Shown here one piece after another: positions 10,359 to 21,777 of a stretch of DNA of 64,000 nucleotides. Each line of letters opens with the position of its first letter. The first letter of the stretch is position 1. The notes under the pieces are model-generated. The model saw only the letters and a program-made list of their open reading frames with translations. It made no database searches and was not told the origin of the DNA. Origin of the DNA: Globodera rostochiensis (Eukaryota > Nematoda > Chromadorea > Rhabditida > Heteroderidae); NCBI GenBank assembly GCA_018350325.1, contig JAEVLN010000007.1:2595856-2659855 (forward strand). Direction: 5' to 3'. The position numbers and the translations under genes were made by a program.

Positions 10359-10765
10359 GACCAACTCAGTGAGCATCAACAGCTTCCGGCAACAAATGGG
10401 CAACCAAATGGAAAGAAGAAATGTTTGGCGGTGTTGCAAGTTCAACGGGTGGACAAGTCGACCACTTATTGTCCAAGTCTGCGCTACGAATTCTTTACAA
10501 CGGAAGCGTAACCATTTTCTGCTTCTTCTGCAACTGAACATGGCAACCCGACGGTTGGCCACATGACGCGGGCGATTCTGTCGAAGCATTTGGCTATGTC
10601 TATGGAACAACTGTCTTCAAAGTTTGATTTGCAAGTGCAAATTCGGGAAAGAGCTTTCATGCCGGACACGGTGTACATCGACATTGACCGACAACAGTGC
10701 TGGACTGAACCCATCCAACATCTCGGCGAGTACAAAGTGCTGCTCCACCCAAAGTTGGACGACAA
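10359..10765 (+). pseudogene. Truncated first exon of the coiled-coil gene (copy A)
   Basis: Identical by eye to 15980-16386: acceptor TGCAG, KKKCLAVLQVQRVDK, an in-frame TAA, PTVGHMTRAILSKHLAMSME and YKVLLHPKLDDN. It is cut at the duplication junction and runs directly into gypsy RT sequence in another frame. It therefore lacks all downstream coiled-coil exons. Confidence 0.8.
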
Positions 10766-11872
10766 TTCGGATTCCGGGTTAAAGCTGAAAAATGCTCCTT
10801 CTTCCAGAAGCAGATCAAGTATCTGGGCTTCATAGTCGACAAGGACGGGAAAAGGCCGGATCCAGCAAAGGTCCAGGCGATCGCTGAGATGCCTGTTCCG
10901 ACAAATTTGTCCACACTTCGTTCGTTTCTGGGGATGATCAACCACTATCAGCAGTTCGTGAAGAACATGCGATTCATCCGCCAACCGTTGGACAACCTGC
11001 TCAAGCAAGAGTCGGTCTGGGAGTGGTCGAAAGAGTGCCAGGAGGCCTTCGAAAAGGTCATCCAAATTCTCCAATCGGACCGCTTGCTTACGCACTATGA
11101 CCCATTGAAGGAAATCATAGTGTCCGCCGATGCGTCCGAGCACGGGATTGGCGCGGTGATTTCACACCGCTTTGAAGATGGCAGTCTGAGAGCCATCGCT
11201 CATGCATCGCATTCCTTGTCCCCAGCGCAGAAGAATTATGCGCAAATTGAAAAAGAGGGATTGGCTTTGGTGTTTGCCGTTCAGAAATTTCACAAGTATC
11301 TCTTCGGGAGACACTTCATTCTTCAGACGGACCACAAGCCATTGCTGACCATTTTCAGCAACAAGAAAGGAATTAAGCCGTGCACTGCCAATCGTTTACA
11401 ACGATGGGCAATCACTCTTCTGGGGTACGATTTTGAAATCGAGTACCAGCGGACGTTGGAGTTCGGACAAGCCGACGCGCTGTCACGACTAATTGCAAAG
11501 ACTCCAACGCCAGAAGATGAATATATTGTGGCCACTATCGTTGAGAGTGCCGATCTGGAAACACTGAATGCTGTGATAAAGCAATTTCCAGTAACTTCAG
11601 AGGAATTGGTCAAGGCCGTAGAGCAGGACCAGACATTCCAAAATGTGATGAAGTTTATCCGGACTCAATGGCCCAACACCAAGGAAATGTCGAAAGACAT
11701 TGTCCCATTCCACCGAAGGCGAGTGGCGCTGTCCATCGATAACCGATGTTTAATGTATGCTGATCGGGTCGTCATCCCCGCCGCGCTTCAGAAGGAAGTT
11801 TTGCAGCAATTGCATGACGGGCACCCGGGCATCAGGCGCATGAAAAACCTCGCGCGGCAGTACGTATACTGA
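10766..11872 (+). pseudogene. Ty3/gypsy RT thumb, RNase H and integrase zinc region (copy B, 5'-truncated)
   Basis: Begins inside RT at FRVKAEKCSFFQKQIKYLG, so gag, protease and the catalytic YLDD block are absent. RNase H and the zinc region are as in copy A, and the frame ends at the same TGA (11870-11872) as copy A. Confidence 0.9.
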
Positions 11873-11878
11873 CCGGGA

Positions 11879-12877
11879 ATGGACCAACAAATTGAGGATC
11901 TTGTCCGATCCTGTACTGCTTGTGCCTCAGAGGCAAAGGCACCGGTGAAAACACTTCTGAAATCCTGGCCAAAGTCAGATGGACCCTGGAAACGAGTGCA
12001 TATGGACTACGCAGGTCCTTTCTTCGGAAAAATGTACCTCCTAGTCATCGACTCGTACTCCAAATGGCCGGAAGTGTTTGAAATGAAGTCCACCGGTTCT
12101 GCAGCGACGATCGACAAACTGCGATATCTCTGCTCACGATATGGGCTGCCGGAGACATTGGTGACCGACAATGGGACGCAGTTCACGTCGAAAGAATTTA
12201 AAGAATTCACAACGCAGAACGGAATCACGCATTTGTTTTCGGCACCCTACCATCCGATGTCGAACGGACAAGCCGAAAGGTTTGTCGACACGTTCAAACG
12301 GACATGTCGAAAATTAAAAGGGGAGGAGGTAGTCAATAGGTTAGACACCTTTTTGACGACATACCGAATCACGCCGAACGACTCACTGCCGGAAGGCAAG
12401 AGTCCTGCCGAAATGTTCCTGCAGCGGAAATTCCGGACAACGTTTGATCTGTTGCGGCCGAAGCGCCGTCCAATCGTTGTCCGAGATGAAGAAATGGAGA
12501 AAAGGTTCAATCGCCGCCATGGGGCGAAACCGCGGTCCTTTGACGTGGACGCGAAAGTCTTCGCGCGACACCGATTGTCCCAACCCTGGAGAGCCGGCCA
12601 CATCGTCTCGCGAAAGGGAGTGATGTATGAGGTAAGGTTTCAGGACGGAAGACTCGGGCGATTCCACGCCAATCAACTGTGGGACCGAACCGCGGACGAC
12701 AAAGAAGAAGACCCGTTGGACGTGTTCAACGACGCGTTCGGACTGGCACTACTCCCCGCGGAAGACCAAAATCTTGGCGACTTGGCCGATCCACCAGTGG
12801 AGGAAGCCGCCCCGACCGCGCCCCCGGCGCCACCGGTCGGCCGAACAATGGCGCTGGCGTTCCAGCGGCCCCGATGA
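11879..12877 (+). CDS. Ty3/gypsy integrase with native C-terminus (copy B)
   Basis: Same integrase as 6483-7712, but the C-terminus is intact: after FNDAFGLA it continues with an acidic then proline/alanine-rich tail (EEAAPTAPPAPPVGR) and ends FQRPR at a TGA. Comparison shows copy A's tail is a deletion artefact. Confidence 0.9.
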   Translation: MDQQIEDLVRSCTACASEAKAPVKTLLKSWPKSDGPWKRVHMDYAGPFFGKMYLLVIDSYSKWPEVFEMKSTGSAATIDKLRYLCSRYGLPETLVTDNGTQFTSKEFKEFTTQNGITHLFSAPYHPMSNGQAERFVDTFKRTCRKLKGEEVVNRLDTFLTTYRITPNDSLPEGKSPAEMFLQRKFRTTFDLLRPKRRPIVVRDEEMEKRFNRRHGAKPRSFDVDAKVFARHRLSQPWRAGHIVSRKGVMYEVRFQDGRLGRFHANQLWDRTADDKEEDPLDVFNDAFGLALLPAEDQNLGDLADPPVEEAAPTAPPAPPVGRTMALAFQRPR

Positions 12878-12959
12878 TTGAACGCCACGGACGTCCCCAA
12901 AGAAACCGACGTCCGCCGGCCCGCTTCTCCCCAGGACACTGAGGAATACCGAACCGTTT

Positions 12960-13205
12960 AAAAGGGGAGGTGTTCGGGAGGAAAGATATTTGAATTGGCG
13001 TAATGTTTATCATTTCCCGCCCATGATCATTGACCAATTGACCGCCCATAAAATGGCGTCCCTTTCCCCCATCTTGGCTCACTTCATTCCCTTTCACATA
13101 TTTGTTTGCACCCAACTTGACCCAATTAATATTCCCATCTTTGTTCGATCCATCATTTCCTCTCCGAATAAATATTCCCTTCAATTCGGACTTTGGGTCG
13201 TAACA
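12960..13205 (+). repeat. Ty3/gypsy polypurine tract and putative 3' LTR (copy B)
   Basis: AAAAGGGGAGG (12960-12970) is a typical polypurine tract. The LTR would start TGTTCGGGAGGAAAG at 12971 and end TCGTAACA at 13205, giving TG...CA ends and a length of about 235 bp. No matching 5' LTR was found in the window, so the boundary rests on the tract and on homology beyond 13205. Confidence 0.55.
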
Positions 13206-15979
13206 GCAGGAACACTTTGTCAGGTGGAAAGCCATCATCGGGCAAGCAAAACAGTTTATTGCAAAGGTTGCAAAATCCAGGATGAGGAGAAGAGCATTGC
13301 AAACACAGGCCAGCATTTGAGCAAAGCCTGAGAAAGTTTTTGGGTATTTCATATTTATGTTATCGCCTTTACTTCGTTTATGTCGATAGCATCATCTACC
13401 GTTAAAGTTGAGCAACTCAAAGATCAAAGTCACGAAAGCTAAAGGAAAATCAAGTACCAGATAGAATGCGCAATTTCTCCATCGGCAGATCTGGAACAGC
13501 AGACGATGAATTGATGTGCGAGGAGTTGTAACTAAGGTCGGTGATGGTCCTGTTAATTCTGCGTAAGGGAAGGTGTCCGCGCCCTTTTTGATGCATTTTT
13601 TAAAAATTTGAAGGTGCGGGCTCAAAACCGAAAATATCAAAAGCATTTAAACAAAAAATTCCTCACCATTATTCCACTTTTTTTCTTCAGTCAACGCGTC
13701 AATGTTCTGTTGCTGTTGTTTCTGATACTGCTCCATCTTTGAGGAAAGAGACAAAAAGGAGTTGTTAAAAAACGGATTTTTAAGTGTACGTTTTGGATTT
13801 TTTCAAGTGGGCACACCTCACACTGCAATTCCAACGGCAAACGCCGACGTCGTTTTATTTGCGACTCATTTTCATTGAAATCGCCTTTATTCGCCATAAC
13901 AAAATTATTGCTTTAATGAAAAAAGAATCAAAAATTTTAATGGTTTTACCAACATTTTCACAATATCAAAAAAAAGTGATTTTTTGTCCAGAAAATGACC
14001 AAAAAGCAGCAAATTCGACCTTTCTTCATTAAAGTCAAAATTTCCAAAGAATTGCGCTTTTTACGAGACAGAATTGCCGAGTTGGAACGTTACCGTGAAA
14101 ACCCCGAAGGCGATTAAGGAAAAATGGAGGACACAAAACTGGAGCTCGAAAATGTGTGAATATTTAGAGCACTCACTCATAATGGAATGAACGATCGACC
14201 AGTAATCAGTAAAGTCCTTATAGTAAATACGGAGGAGGACAGGCATTTTGTGTATCGAGTTACAGATGAAGTTTAAACTTACCGACCTATTCACTTTTGG
14301 GCAAGATTTATTAAATGTAAAAAGGAGAAATTGAGAAACGATGGAATGATTCTTTTTATTTTATTTTATTCAACAAACTTAATTAGAGCTGCCGTAGTCG
14401 AGTGTGAATGTTCACCCAAAAACGGGGGAATGGACGGGCATTCATTCACTTTTGGGAATTAATCTCTCTTTTTATCATAAATTTGAATGTTTTATTTGCT
14501 CCCAGCAAAATGTTGACCCAGAGAATTGTGAAAAAGGAAATTCAAAAGTACGATGTAATAAAACCACCATAAACTGTTTTTAACGCTTAAAATATTTTTT
14601 GTTTTAAAAAGCTCCTAAAATTATGTCTCTAATTTGTAAGGATTTTGCATTGTGCGCTGTGGACGGCAGGGGGACGTTGATCAGCAGGAAGATCCTGGGA
14701 AAAGTTATTCAAAAGGAATTCTAAACAACGAATGCTTTCATTGTAAAATGTTTCTTTAAACAAGAATGACAACTTTTCACCCTTACAAATGTTTCAAACC
14801 CCAAGCAAAATCAAATCAAAATAATTCATCCTCCATGAAGACAAAGAACACGATGAAGAGGTGAACTCTCTTGAACATTGCAGTCAGCCAATGTATGGTC
14901 TACCTCAAGCTGTTTCCCTAAACAAAAAGCCGCGACGGTCGCAGAAAAAGTAATTTAAACCCTCAAAGATCAGTCGTTGGTGCGTTGGGATGCCCTCTTT
15001 GTCCACAATCTTTTCTTTCACATCGCGACATCGTTCTTGGCAAAAACCTCCAAAGTGATTACCAAGGGGGGGGGGGGTGCTAGAATCTCCAAAATTTAGT
15101 CTTTTATTTTAAAATTATATAAATGTTTATTTTAACTTAAAATCGGCAAATTAATTGCAAAATGAACTTGTTTAAAATGGCTCAAATCAACGAAAGCGCC
15201 ATTTTGGAGATATTCTTGATAACTTTTAAAGTGCATTCTTCCCTGTCCTCATAAATTTTAATGAATTATTTTGAGCGGCCAGTAGTTTTGATTAAAATTG
15301 TGTGGGATGAACATCACAAACATCACCAGCAGATATGTACATATCGAAGCCGTCCTGCGGCTCTTTCCACCGCCATTTTGTGGATCAGCGTTTTGCCCAA
15401 CAATTCAAATAAATGCGAAGGCAAAGATCCCTCTGCCGCCGGACGATGAATGAATGAATGTTTGAATCTTTTTGTGTACAAATGCCAATCAATGAAAGGC
15501 CTAAGGGCCATCACCAGCAATTAAAAGGTGGCGGAACATTTTCGTTTCTCCATTCATTCATTAATAATGAATATGAACACAAATGCTCTCCATAAGCAAT
15601 AGGCCTAACTCGGAATTCCGGGGTCTCAAAAATTTTCGGAACTCGGAAATAGGAATTCCGACCCCAAAAATGTCGGAAATCGGAAAGTCGGAAATCGGAA
15701 TTCCGCCCATCCCTGACTCGCACGCCAACGGACGAATTCGCCATCGCCAACTGAGAGCGGTTTTGACTTGGTGTCGACTGATGGTGGACAAAATGACGAG
15801 GGTAATGAATGCACTTGAGTCAACAACTTGTTGTAATGGTTGCGATACTCAGATGGCACCGGATTTGGGCATGCCCACGTTATGGCCACTCTTCAGCATG
15901 TACGGATTTGTTGTTAATAGACTTATTAATATGTGAAATGTTACAAAATTAAAAATTACAAATTCTTTAAAAAGTGCAG
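13206..15979. repeat. Copy B of the gene-relic flank
   Basis: Duplicate of 7587-10358. It holds the cysteine-rich/SQIKRRRR relics (13206-13897, minus), the ELRFLRDRIAELE exon (14014-14139, plus), non-coding sequence, the antisense ubiquitin pseudogene (14826-15068, minus) and the TCGGAAATCGGAA array (15624-15714). No independent genes were seen. Confidence 0.85.
14826..15068 (-). pseudogene. Ubiquitin pseudogene, antisense (copy B)
   Basis: Duplicate of 9207-9449 with the same missing N-terminus, the same frameshift and the same LHGG end. Confidence 0.8.
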
Positions 15980-17807
15980 GACCAACTCAGTGAGCATCAA
16001 CAGCTTCCGGCAACAAATGGGCAACCAAATGGAAAGAAGAAATGTTTGGCGGTGTTGCAAGTTCAACGGGTGGACAAGTCGACCACTTATTGTCCAAGTC
16101 TGCGCTACGAATTCTTTACAACGGAAGCGTAACCATTTTCTGCTTCTTCTGCAACTGAACATGGCAACCCGACGGTTGGCCACATGACGCGGGCGATTCT
16201 GTCGAAGCATTTGGCTATGTCTATGGAACAACTGTCTTCAAAGTTTGATTTGCAAGTGCAAATTCGGGAAAGAGCTTTCATGCCGGACACGGTGTACATC
16301 GACATTGACCGACAACAGTGCTGGACTGAACCCATCCAACATCTCGGCGAGTACAAAGTGCTGCTCCACCCAAAGTTGGACGACAACAACGCCGGTCTCA
16401 TTGTGGGCGCCAGAAAAATTGTGCCTGAAAAGGTTGGAGGTGGACGTCGTTTGGATGAAGAAGATGTGCCGATGAATGGACAATTGGCAGTGAGTTGTTT
16501 TTGATCAATGAAAAACCGCTTTAGACTGTCGGGCCCAATATATAATTTATATTTCAATTTAATATATTTTTTTAAACAATTTTCAAGGAATTTCGAGACA
16601 AGATTGGCAGGATTGAGAATTCATTTGCATTGTTACAACAGGGCCAAGTGAGATGCGGTAAGTAATAGATTTTGTTTGCTATCCCTCTCCATGAAAACAA
16701 TGTGTAGAGAAAGTCTTCAAAATGGCTCTGAGTTTTTAGATTCCGGCACGAATTTGTCGTTAAAATACTTTTTCTTTAAGTTTCAGTTGAACATTTTTCT
16801 CTGCTACAAGCAAAGATCGATGATTTGGAACGTAAGCAGAAAGCTGATCAAAAGGAACATAGTGCAAAGATTGACGAGGTGAAAAAAGTTCTTTGAATTT
16901 AAAAATGTAAATATAACAATGAAAGTTTGTTGTTTAAAAGACGACCGAAGCAAAAATCGCGACTGAATTGGGACTTCAGAAACTGGTGAAAGAGCACAAG
17001 GCTCTGCAGACGAAGATAGAGGAGTATCAGAACAAACAGCAACAGAGCATCTACGAGTTGAGTAAAAAACTAACGGGTAAACTTTTTGAATTTAGAAAAA
17101 TCCATTTTTAACACCATTTCAGTTTCCATTGACCAGTTTTCGTTGAAGCATCTGGAACACGAGAAACTGTTAAACGCTCACAAAAATTTAATGGAAGACA
17201 AAATTGACTGGTTAAATGAGGAACAGCATTGCGGTAGGGAAAGTTTTTCTGTATTTAAAGAACGATATTCTTAAAATTTATTCCTACCTTTTCAGCTTCC
17301 GTTGATCAGTTTTCGTTGATGCAAGGTGATCAGAAGGCATTGCTGCAAAGACTTAATGGACTCGAGCAAAAGCAAACGACGAATTCTGAACAACAAAAAG
17401 CTGATCAAAAAGCACTGAATGCATTGGTTGCAGGACAGAGCAAAAAGTTTGAGGAACAGAAGGAAACGAACAGAATGCTTCAGAAGCAAATGAATGAATT
17501 AGGAAACAAAAAAGAACTCGAAAAGGTGAGAAATTTCGACAAATAACTTAATACTATTTAATTAAATTCGAAGTAATAAATAAACACATTATTAAAAGTT
17601 TTGTTTGGAACATTAGTAAACAAAAAATGCAAGTATCAAAAACTATTCGGCGGTAGTTATGGTAAAGAGGAAGGGAAAACCGGTGTCTAATTCTATTCTT
17701 AAGCATTATCCTTTCTTTTAAATTATTTAAAATTTATAAAGGCAATGAATCAGCTGAAGGGCGAACTGAGTGCAAAAATGGAGGAGTATAGAAGGAACAA
17801 CATTTAA
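15980..17807 (+). pseudogene. Coiled-coil protein gene with novel N-terminal module (stop and frameshift present)
   Basis: Plus-strand exons 15980-16489, 16588-16657, 16787-16878, 16941-17076, 17123-17233, 17296-17525 and 17742-17807 join in phase with good splice sites. Exon 1 encodes the module KKCLAVLQV ... PTVGHMTRAILSKHLAMSME ... YKVLLHPKL ... RRLDEEDVPM, shared with the gene at 47.3-47.7 kb. The alternating strand/helix pattern might be a beta-grasp fold (inference). Later exons are heptad-rich ([23 protein letters not shown]) and match exons of the SPRY gene at 33.8-38.5 kb. Defects: an in-frame TAA at 16130-16132, and a one-base shift at the MEEYR codons, after which KEQHLNIVDLQKTVAVLN continues in another frame. 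No SPRY exons follow on this strand. Confidence 0.65.
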
Positions 17808-18276
17808 ACATCGTCGACTTGCAGAAGACAGTTGCCGTGTTAAATGCAGAGCTGCCAACAAAAAGTTTGCAAAATAAAGACAGTGAAGGCCAAAAAAAAG
17901 ATTGGCATTGTTAAAAAATGGTCCAAAATTTCGAATTATCCTGAAAAAAAAATCAGAATTTGGATATAATGAGTAAATATTGTTACATTTTGGACTTTTT
18001 TAAGCAAAAATTCAAAAAAAAATGCGAAAAAACGCTTTAACAAGCCATCTGTCTAAAGATTATTCAAAATTTAATTAAAAATTCTTCAAAAAGCTCCAGA
18101 ATCTCAAAAAAAGGACGTGTACCCCAAATAAAGTACAAATCTTTTTAAAAAAGGACATTCAAATTTTAAAGATAGATTTTTAATCTCCGCAGAAATTTTT
18201 TTTGGGGAGGAGGAGGGAAGTCGTCCTCCCTTCGTCGATCTATGATTCAGATCAATCATCGTCCGCCGTTCCAACC
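17808..18276. other. Interval with 3' remnant of the coiled-coil gene
   Basis: 17808-17910 still codes for a coiled coil in the shifted frame. The rest is AT-rich. An acceptor-like CCGCAG at about 18190 precedes an open stretch leading into the ubiquitin at 18277, so the ubiquitin could be a 3' exon of the upstream gene; this is unproven. Confidence 0.4.
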
Positions 18277-18550
18277 ATGCAAATTTTTGTGAAAGATCTT
18301 AATGGGAAGAAAATCACTTTGGAGGTTGAGGCCGAGAACACTGTCGCGGATGTGAAAGAAATGATCGAGGCAGAGATGGAAATCCCAACGGACCAACAGC
18401 GACTGATCTTTAATGGTTCAAATTGTTTTTCTGCTGATTAACGCCGCTTTTTGTTCAGGGAAACAGCTTGAGGTGGATCGAACATTGGCTGACTGCAATG
18501 TTCAGGAGGGTTCCACTTTTACGCTAATTCTTTGTCTTCGTGGAGGATGA
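18277..18550 (+). CDS. Divergent single-unit ubiquitin, two exons
   Basis: Exons 18277-18415 and 18459-18550 flank a 43-bp intron and encode a 76-residue ubiquitin fold. It starts [17 protein letters not shown], has [10 protein letters not shown] and [16 protein letters not shown], and ends LCLRGG directly before TGA, so no processing is needed to expose the GG. Against canonical ubiquitin, K6, K11, K27 and K48 and the I44 patch are kept. K29, K33 and K63 are replaced and R72 is cysteine. The open frame extends upstream to 18202 without an obvious signal peptide. It may be a modified ubiquitin-like protein or a domain of a longer gene. Cyst nematodes are known to have ubiquitin-family effectors, but nothing here shows secretion. 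Confidence 0.8.
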
Positions 18551-18994
18551 ATTGTTTTGATTTGATCTTTGCTTTGGGTTTCAAAACATATTACATTATT
18601 GTTAGTGATTTTCTGGCACGCACTTTTTTGTATGGCATTTCAAAGTTGCGTTCAATTGGTTAAATTTCTTTACTCTGAGAATCTCATTTGATCACTAGAG
18701 CTGGGATTTATATTTTTTTAAATGGTTAGAGCGACTTTTTAGTCAATATTTTGGCACTTTTTGGGATTTCCCAAAACTCGCCTCTTTTTTGTCTCCTTCC
18801 ACCACCAAAAAGTGAACATCCGCAGGATGGCCCGTGTCCAGCAAATGCTTCATCCGACTCGTCCTACGAAAGCTTCCGAATATTTACTCTTTTCTGGATT
18901 TTTTTTTCGCGAAAGTGACAAATTCAAAAAATAAATGATAATGTTTGGATCGACAAAGAAAAAACAGGCAAATTCCAACAAATCCCCTCGTTTT
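18551..18994. other. No gene seen
   Basis: Intergenic sequence between the convergent ubiquitin (plus) and SPRY (minus) genes, with no supported feature. Confidence 0.5.
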
Positions 18995-19953
18995 TCACTT
19001 TCTAGGTTTCTTCGGCAATGCGAATTTGAAATTCGGGCCAAAATTCGCTTTAATTTTAGTGCCAGGATTGTACAACGAAATGCATGGAAACAAATCTGCG
19101 GCAAAATCGACATGCAACCCGTCAGTTTCTGAAAACAAACAAAACGAAATAAATAAATTAAAAAGATTTATTAAATCCAAAAATAATGGACCATCGATTA
19201 GATCTTTAAATTAAAAAAACAACCCAAAAATGATTACCGTATATACTCTTGTAATTCCACCCCCTCTAATAATGCCACCACCTCTAATAATGTCGCCCTT
19301 TCTGAGGGGGTTGAAAAATAATGTCGCCGGTGGAATTACAAGAGTATATACGGTAAATGCCCTTTAATTTTATTTAAATTCTTTTTCTTTCTCACCCAAT
19401 CGCTCGCCATTTTTTGTGTAAATGATTTGGCGAGTTGCCAAATCGACGCCGCAGCCGACGACGTCACCGGCGTCAAACCCTTCGATGTCGTAATCACCAT
19501 CCCAGATAGGAGCGTTGGCTCCGTCAACCCAAAAAATGCCATAGTTTGCGTATGAGTAAGTGCCTTTGTGGTTCTCCCCAACCCGTGAGTTCAATGCCAT
19601 TTGTTTGTTCGCGAGTCCAATATAAATATCGCTTAATATAATTTTTTTTAAAGAAAAACGCTTTTAAAGAATTTTGAAGCACAACTATTTATTTATTTAT
19701 TAACTTACTCTCCTTCCCCCGAGATGGTCACTTCGTAGTAGAAAATGCCGGAATCCTTATTTGGAATTGGCCGTTCGGCAAAGACAGAGCGCCTCTCTGA
19801 AAAGAAGTACATTAATTTTTAATCAAATCACTTTAACAGAATAATCTTTACCCCCATTCTTTCCAATAAATTGAACAATCAATCCATCGGGCTCAGAAAG
19901 CGTGAGTTTCTTGTGACATGCAGCGGAATCCCATCGATTTTGAAGGGTTAGCC
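18995..19953 (-). CDS. B30.2/SPRY domain gene (C-terminal exons, N-terminus not found)
   Basis: Minus-strand exons 19953-19852, 19796-19709, 19631-19396 and 19128-18995 join in phase. They encode a B30.2-like domain in order: [98 protein letters not shown], then stop. The exon boundaries match those of the SPRY gene at 33823-34623 exactly, so the two are paralogs. SPRY domains bind proteins; in cyst nematodes this family is greatly expanded and includes secreted effectors. No signal peptide or coiled-coil exons are seen upstream, so the gene may be 5'-truncated. The last intron holds a MITE. Confidence 0.85.
19235..19355. mobile_element. Mariner-type MITE in the last SPRY intron
   Basis: 121 bp with near-perfect inverted ends: CCGTATATACTCTTGTAATT ... 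AATTACAAGAGTATATACGG, flanked by TA on both sides as expected for a TA target duplication. The middle repeats CCTCTAATAATGCCACC-type words. Related one-ended remnants lie at about 20080-20201 and 43255-43333. Confidence 0.8.
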
Positions 19954-21777
19954 CTATGGAAAATATAATTTTATATCCAAAATATTAAATACAATTTCGC
20001 TTTTTTTGTGCAAGAATTTTGATTTGCCTATGAAAAAAGTAGGTATCTTGAAATGCGGTTACAAATTTCTGATTTTTCACTATGCAATAAATATTCCTAC
20101 CATCTTTTGCTCTAATAATCCCCCACCCTCTAATAATGCCTCCCTTTCTGAGAAGGTTAAAAATAATTCCCCGTGGGGGATTAAAAGTGGATATACGGTA
20201 TATGAGTATAGCACTTTGATCGGTAAACGGCAGGGTGACCACCTGGAAGAGGACGCTTATTAGTTGGAAATTGCAGCTGGTAAAGCTCGGGCAGACCGGC
20301 CTCCGGATGAGAATGGTACACATAAACGCTTATGATCTCGTCTCGTGTCAATACTCCGGATCGAACTGTCAAAAGCAAAATTTAACCAAATTTTGGAGTC
20401 GGAATTATGAAAATAAATTAGGTAAATTTGGCATTTTAAAATTCAAACTGCAATCCAAAGAGTGATACCAATATTCTCAGTAAAATTCTTTTGAGGAATG
20501 AGCGGAAAACGAATTTTGAAAATTGCCGGGCCGAGCATTGCGCGTCTATTTGCCGCTGAAGGCTCTTTCCTATTTTGACGGCATTTTTTGTCCGCACAGC
20601 GAAGTGCCTAATTAAAAACAAATTAAACCCCTCGGCAGAGTAAATGGCCAAAGAAGCAGAGATATTGGTCGATAAATCTGAATTGAACTTTGCATATGAC
20701 AGGGGCTGCTTTAAGCGGGTAAGGGCTGACGTGGAACTTTTGGGCATCCTCTTAATTTCTATTTTCGTGCACTTTTTTACGAAACCCCAAAGGAACCATC
20801 AAACAAGCCTTTTCTAATGCCTGTCGAAAACGGTGCTAGGTCGTTTCGTAAAAAGGCAAGCGGGGGCGTTTCGTAAAAAAGGCAAGCGGGGTCGTTTCGT
20901 AAAAAAGGCAAACGGGGGCGTTGAACTTTCCGTTTACCAAACTCATTAAGATGGCCGAATCGTTGTGTAAAGCTAATGACCAGATCAGTGAGGATGGAAT
21001 ACTATCGGTCACCAATCGGCGAAAACTTTTGGCACGGGGGAGGGGAGATTGAAGACTTTTTTGGCCGATTCGAACAGTGCCAATGCATTCAAGCATCAAA
21101 AAACAAATAGATAGTTTCCAATTTCTCTGGGGGGCTCATGTAAAAAAGTTTGAAATTTTGTCAAAAAATTGGCAAGACCACGGCCCATCTTTGCCATAAA
21201 TTTAAAGCGGGACCTCCTATTTTCGAAAAACAGCCCATTTTGTCGAAATCGAAAATCGGAAAGAAAAAAAATACGACATATTTCAAAAAAAATCTCCAAA
21301 TAAAAATGAAATTTGGCCAAGCTGCAGTTTTTGAATCAATCTTTACATTATTTGTGTAAATTAAAAAAAAATTCTACTATGGCGCCTACCAGCACTGTTT
21401 TTTTATAAATTGTTTCAAATCTCGAAGCCTGGGGGCACGAATTCGAACAATCTTTCGAAATTCAAATTCAAAAATTTGCATTTATTTAAGCATAAAAATA
21501 TGCAAACATAGTTAGTGTACATTGTTTTATGAATTCTGTTTTTAACAACCAATTTTTATCAAAAAAACTTGGTTCAAGTTATTTTTTTGTCATCTGCGCT
21601 TTTTAGCGGAGAATACGGAAAAATAACAAAGTTGAAATTGCACGCATCTAAAAACTTGGTGTCATTTTCATGGCCCCTGCTTGTAAATCAAATTGCTTTA
21701 TCAACAAAATGTTATCAATCAATTTTTGTTCGAAATCCTTGTTGAAGTTGATAATAAAGGCAAAAGAGAAAAAATAG
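19954..21777. repeat. Repeat interval: MITE remnant, dispersed repeat, 27-bp tandem array
   Basis: 20080-20201 is a MITE remnant ending TATACGGTA. 20633-20826 is a roughly 195-bp repeat matching 27897-28089 at high identity; it contains a short open frame MAKEAEILVDKSELNF that is preserved in the other copy with two changes. 20839-20921 holds about three tandem copies of a 27-bp GTTTCGTAAAAAGGCAAGCG-type unit. 21580-21770 is homologous to 43540-43660 (3' flank of a zinc-finger exon). No gene is supported. Confidence 0.55.

Larger units (their letters stand above)
5370..10765 (+). repeat. Direct tandem duplication, copy A (5396 bp)
   Basis: The unit starts inside the gypsy RT (TTCGGATTCCGGG) and ends inside a plus-strand exon (...GTTGGACGACAA). 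It is followed immediately by a second copy at 10766. Coordinates shift by 5396 at first, 5619 after the 223-bp deletion in copy A, and 5621 after a G-run that is 2 bp longer in copy B. By eye only isolated substitutions separate the copies (for example 5613/11009 and 7505/13124). Confidence 0.95.
10766..16386 (+). repeat. Direct tandem duplication, copy B (5621 bp)
   Basis: This is the second copy of the unit, continuing past 16386 into the intact form of the exon truncated at 10765. It retains the 223 bp missing from copy A, so copy A suffered the deletion after duplication or the duplication carried two alleles. The shared TGA stop in gypsy pol (6474 and 11870) predates the duplication. 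Confidence 0.95.
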
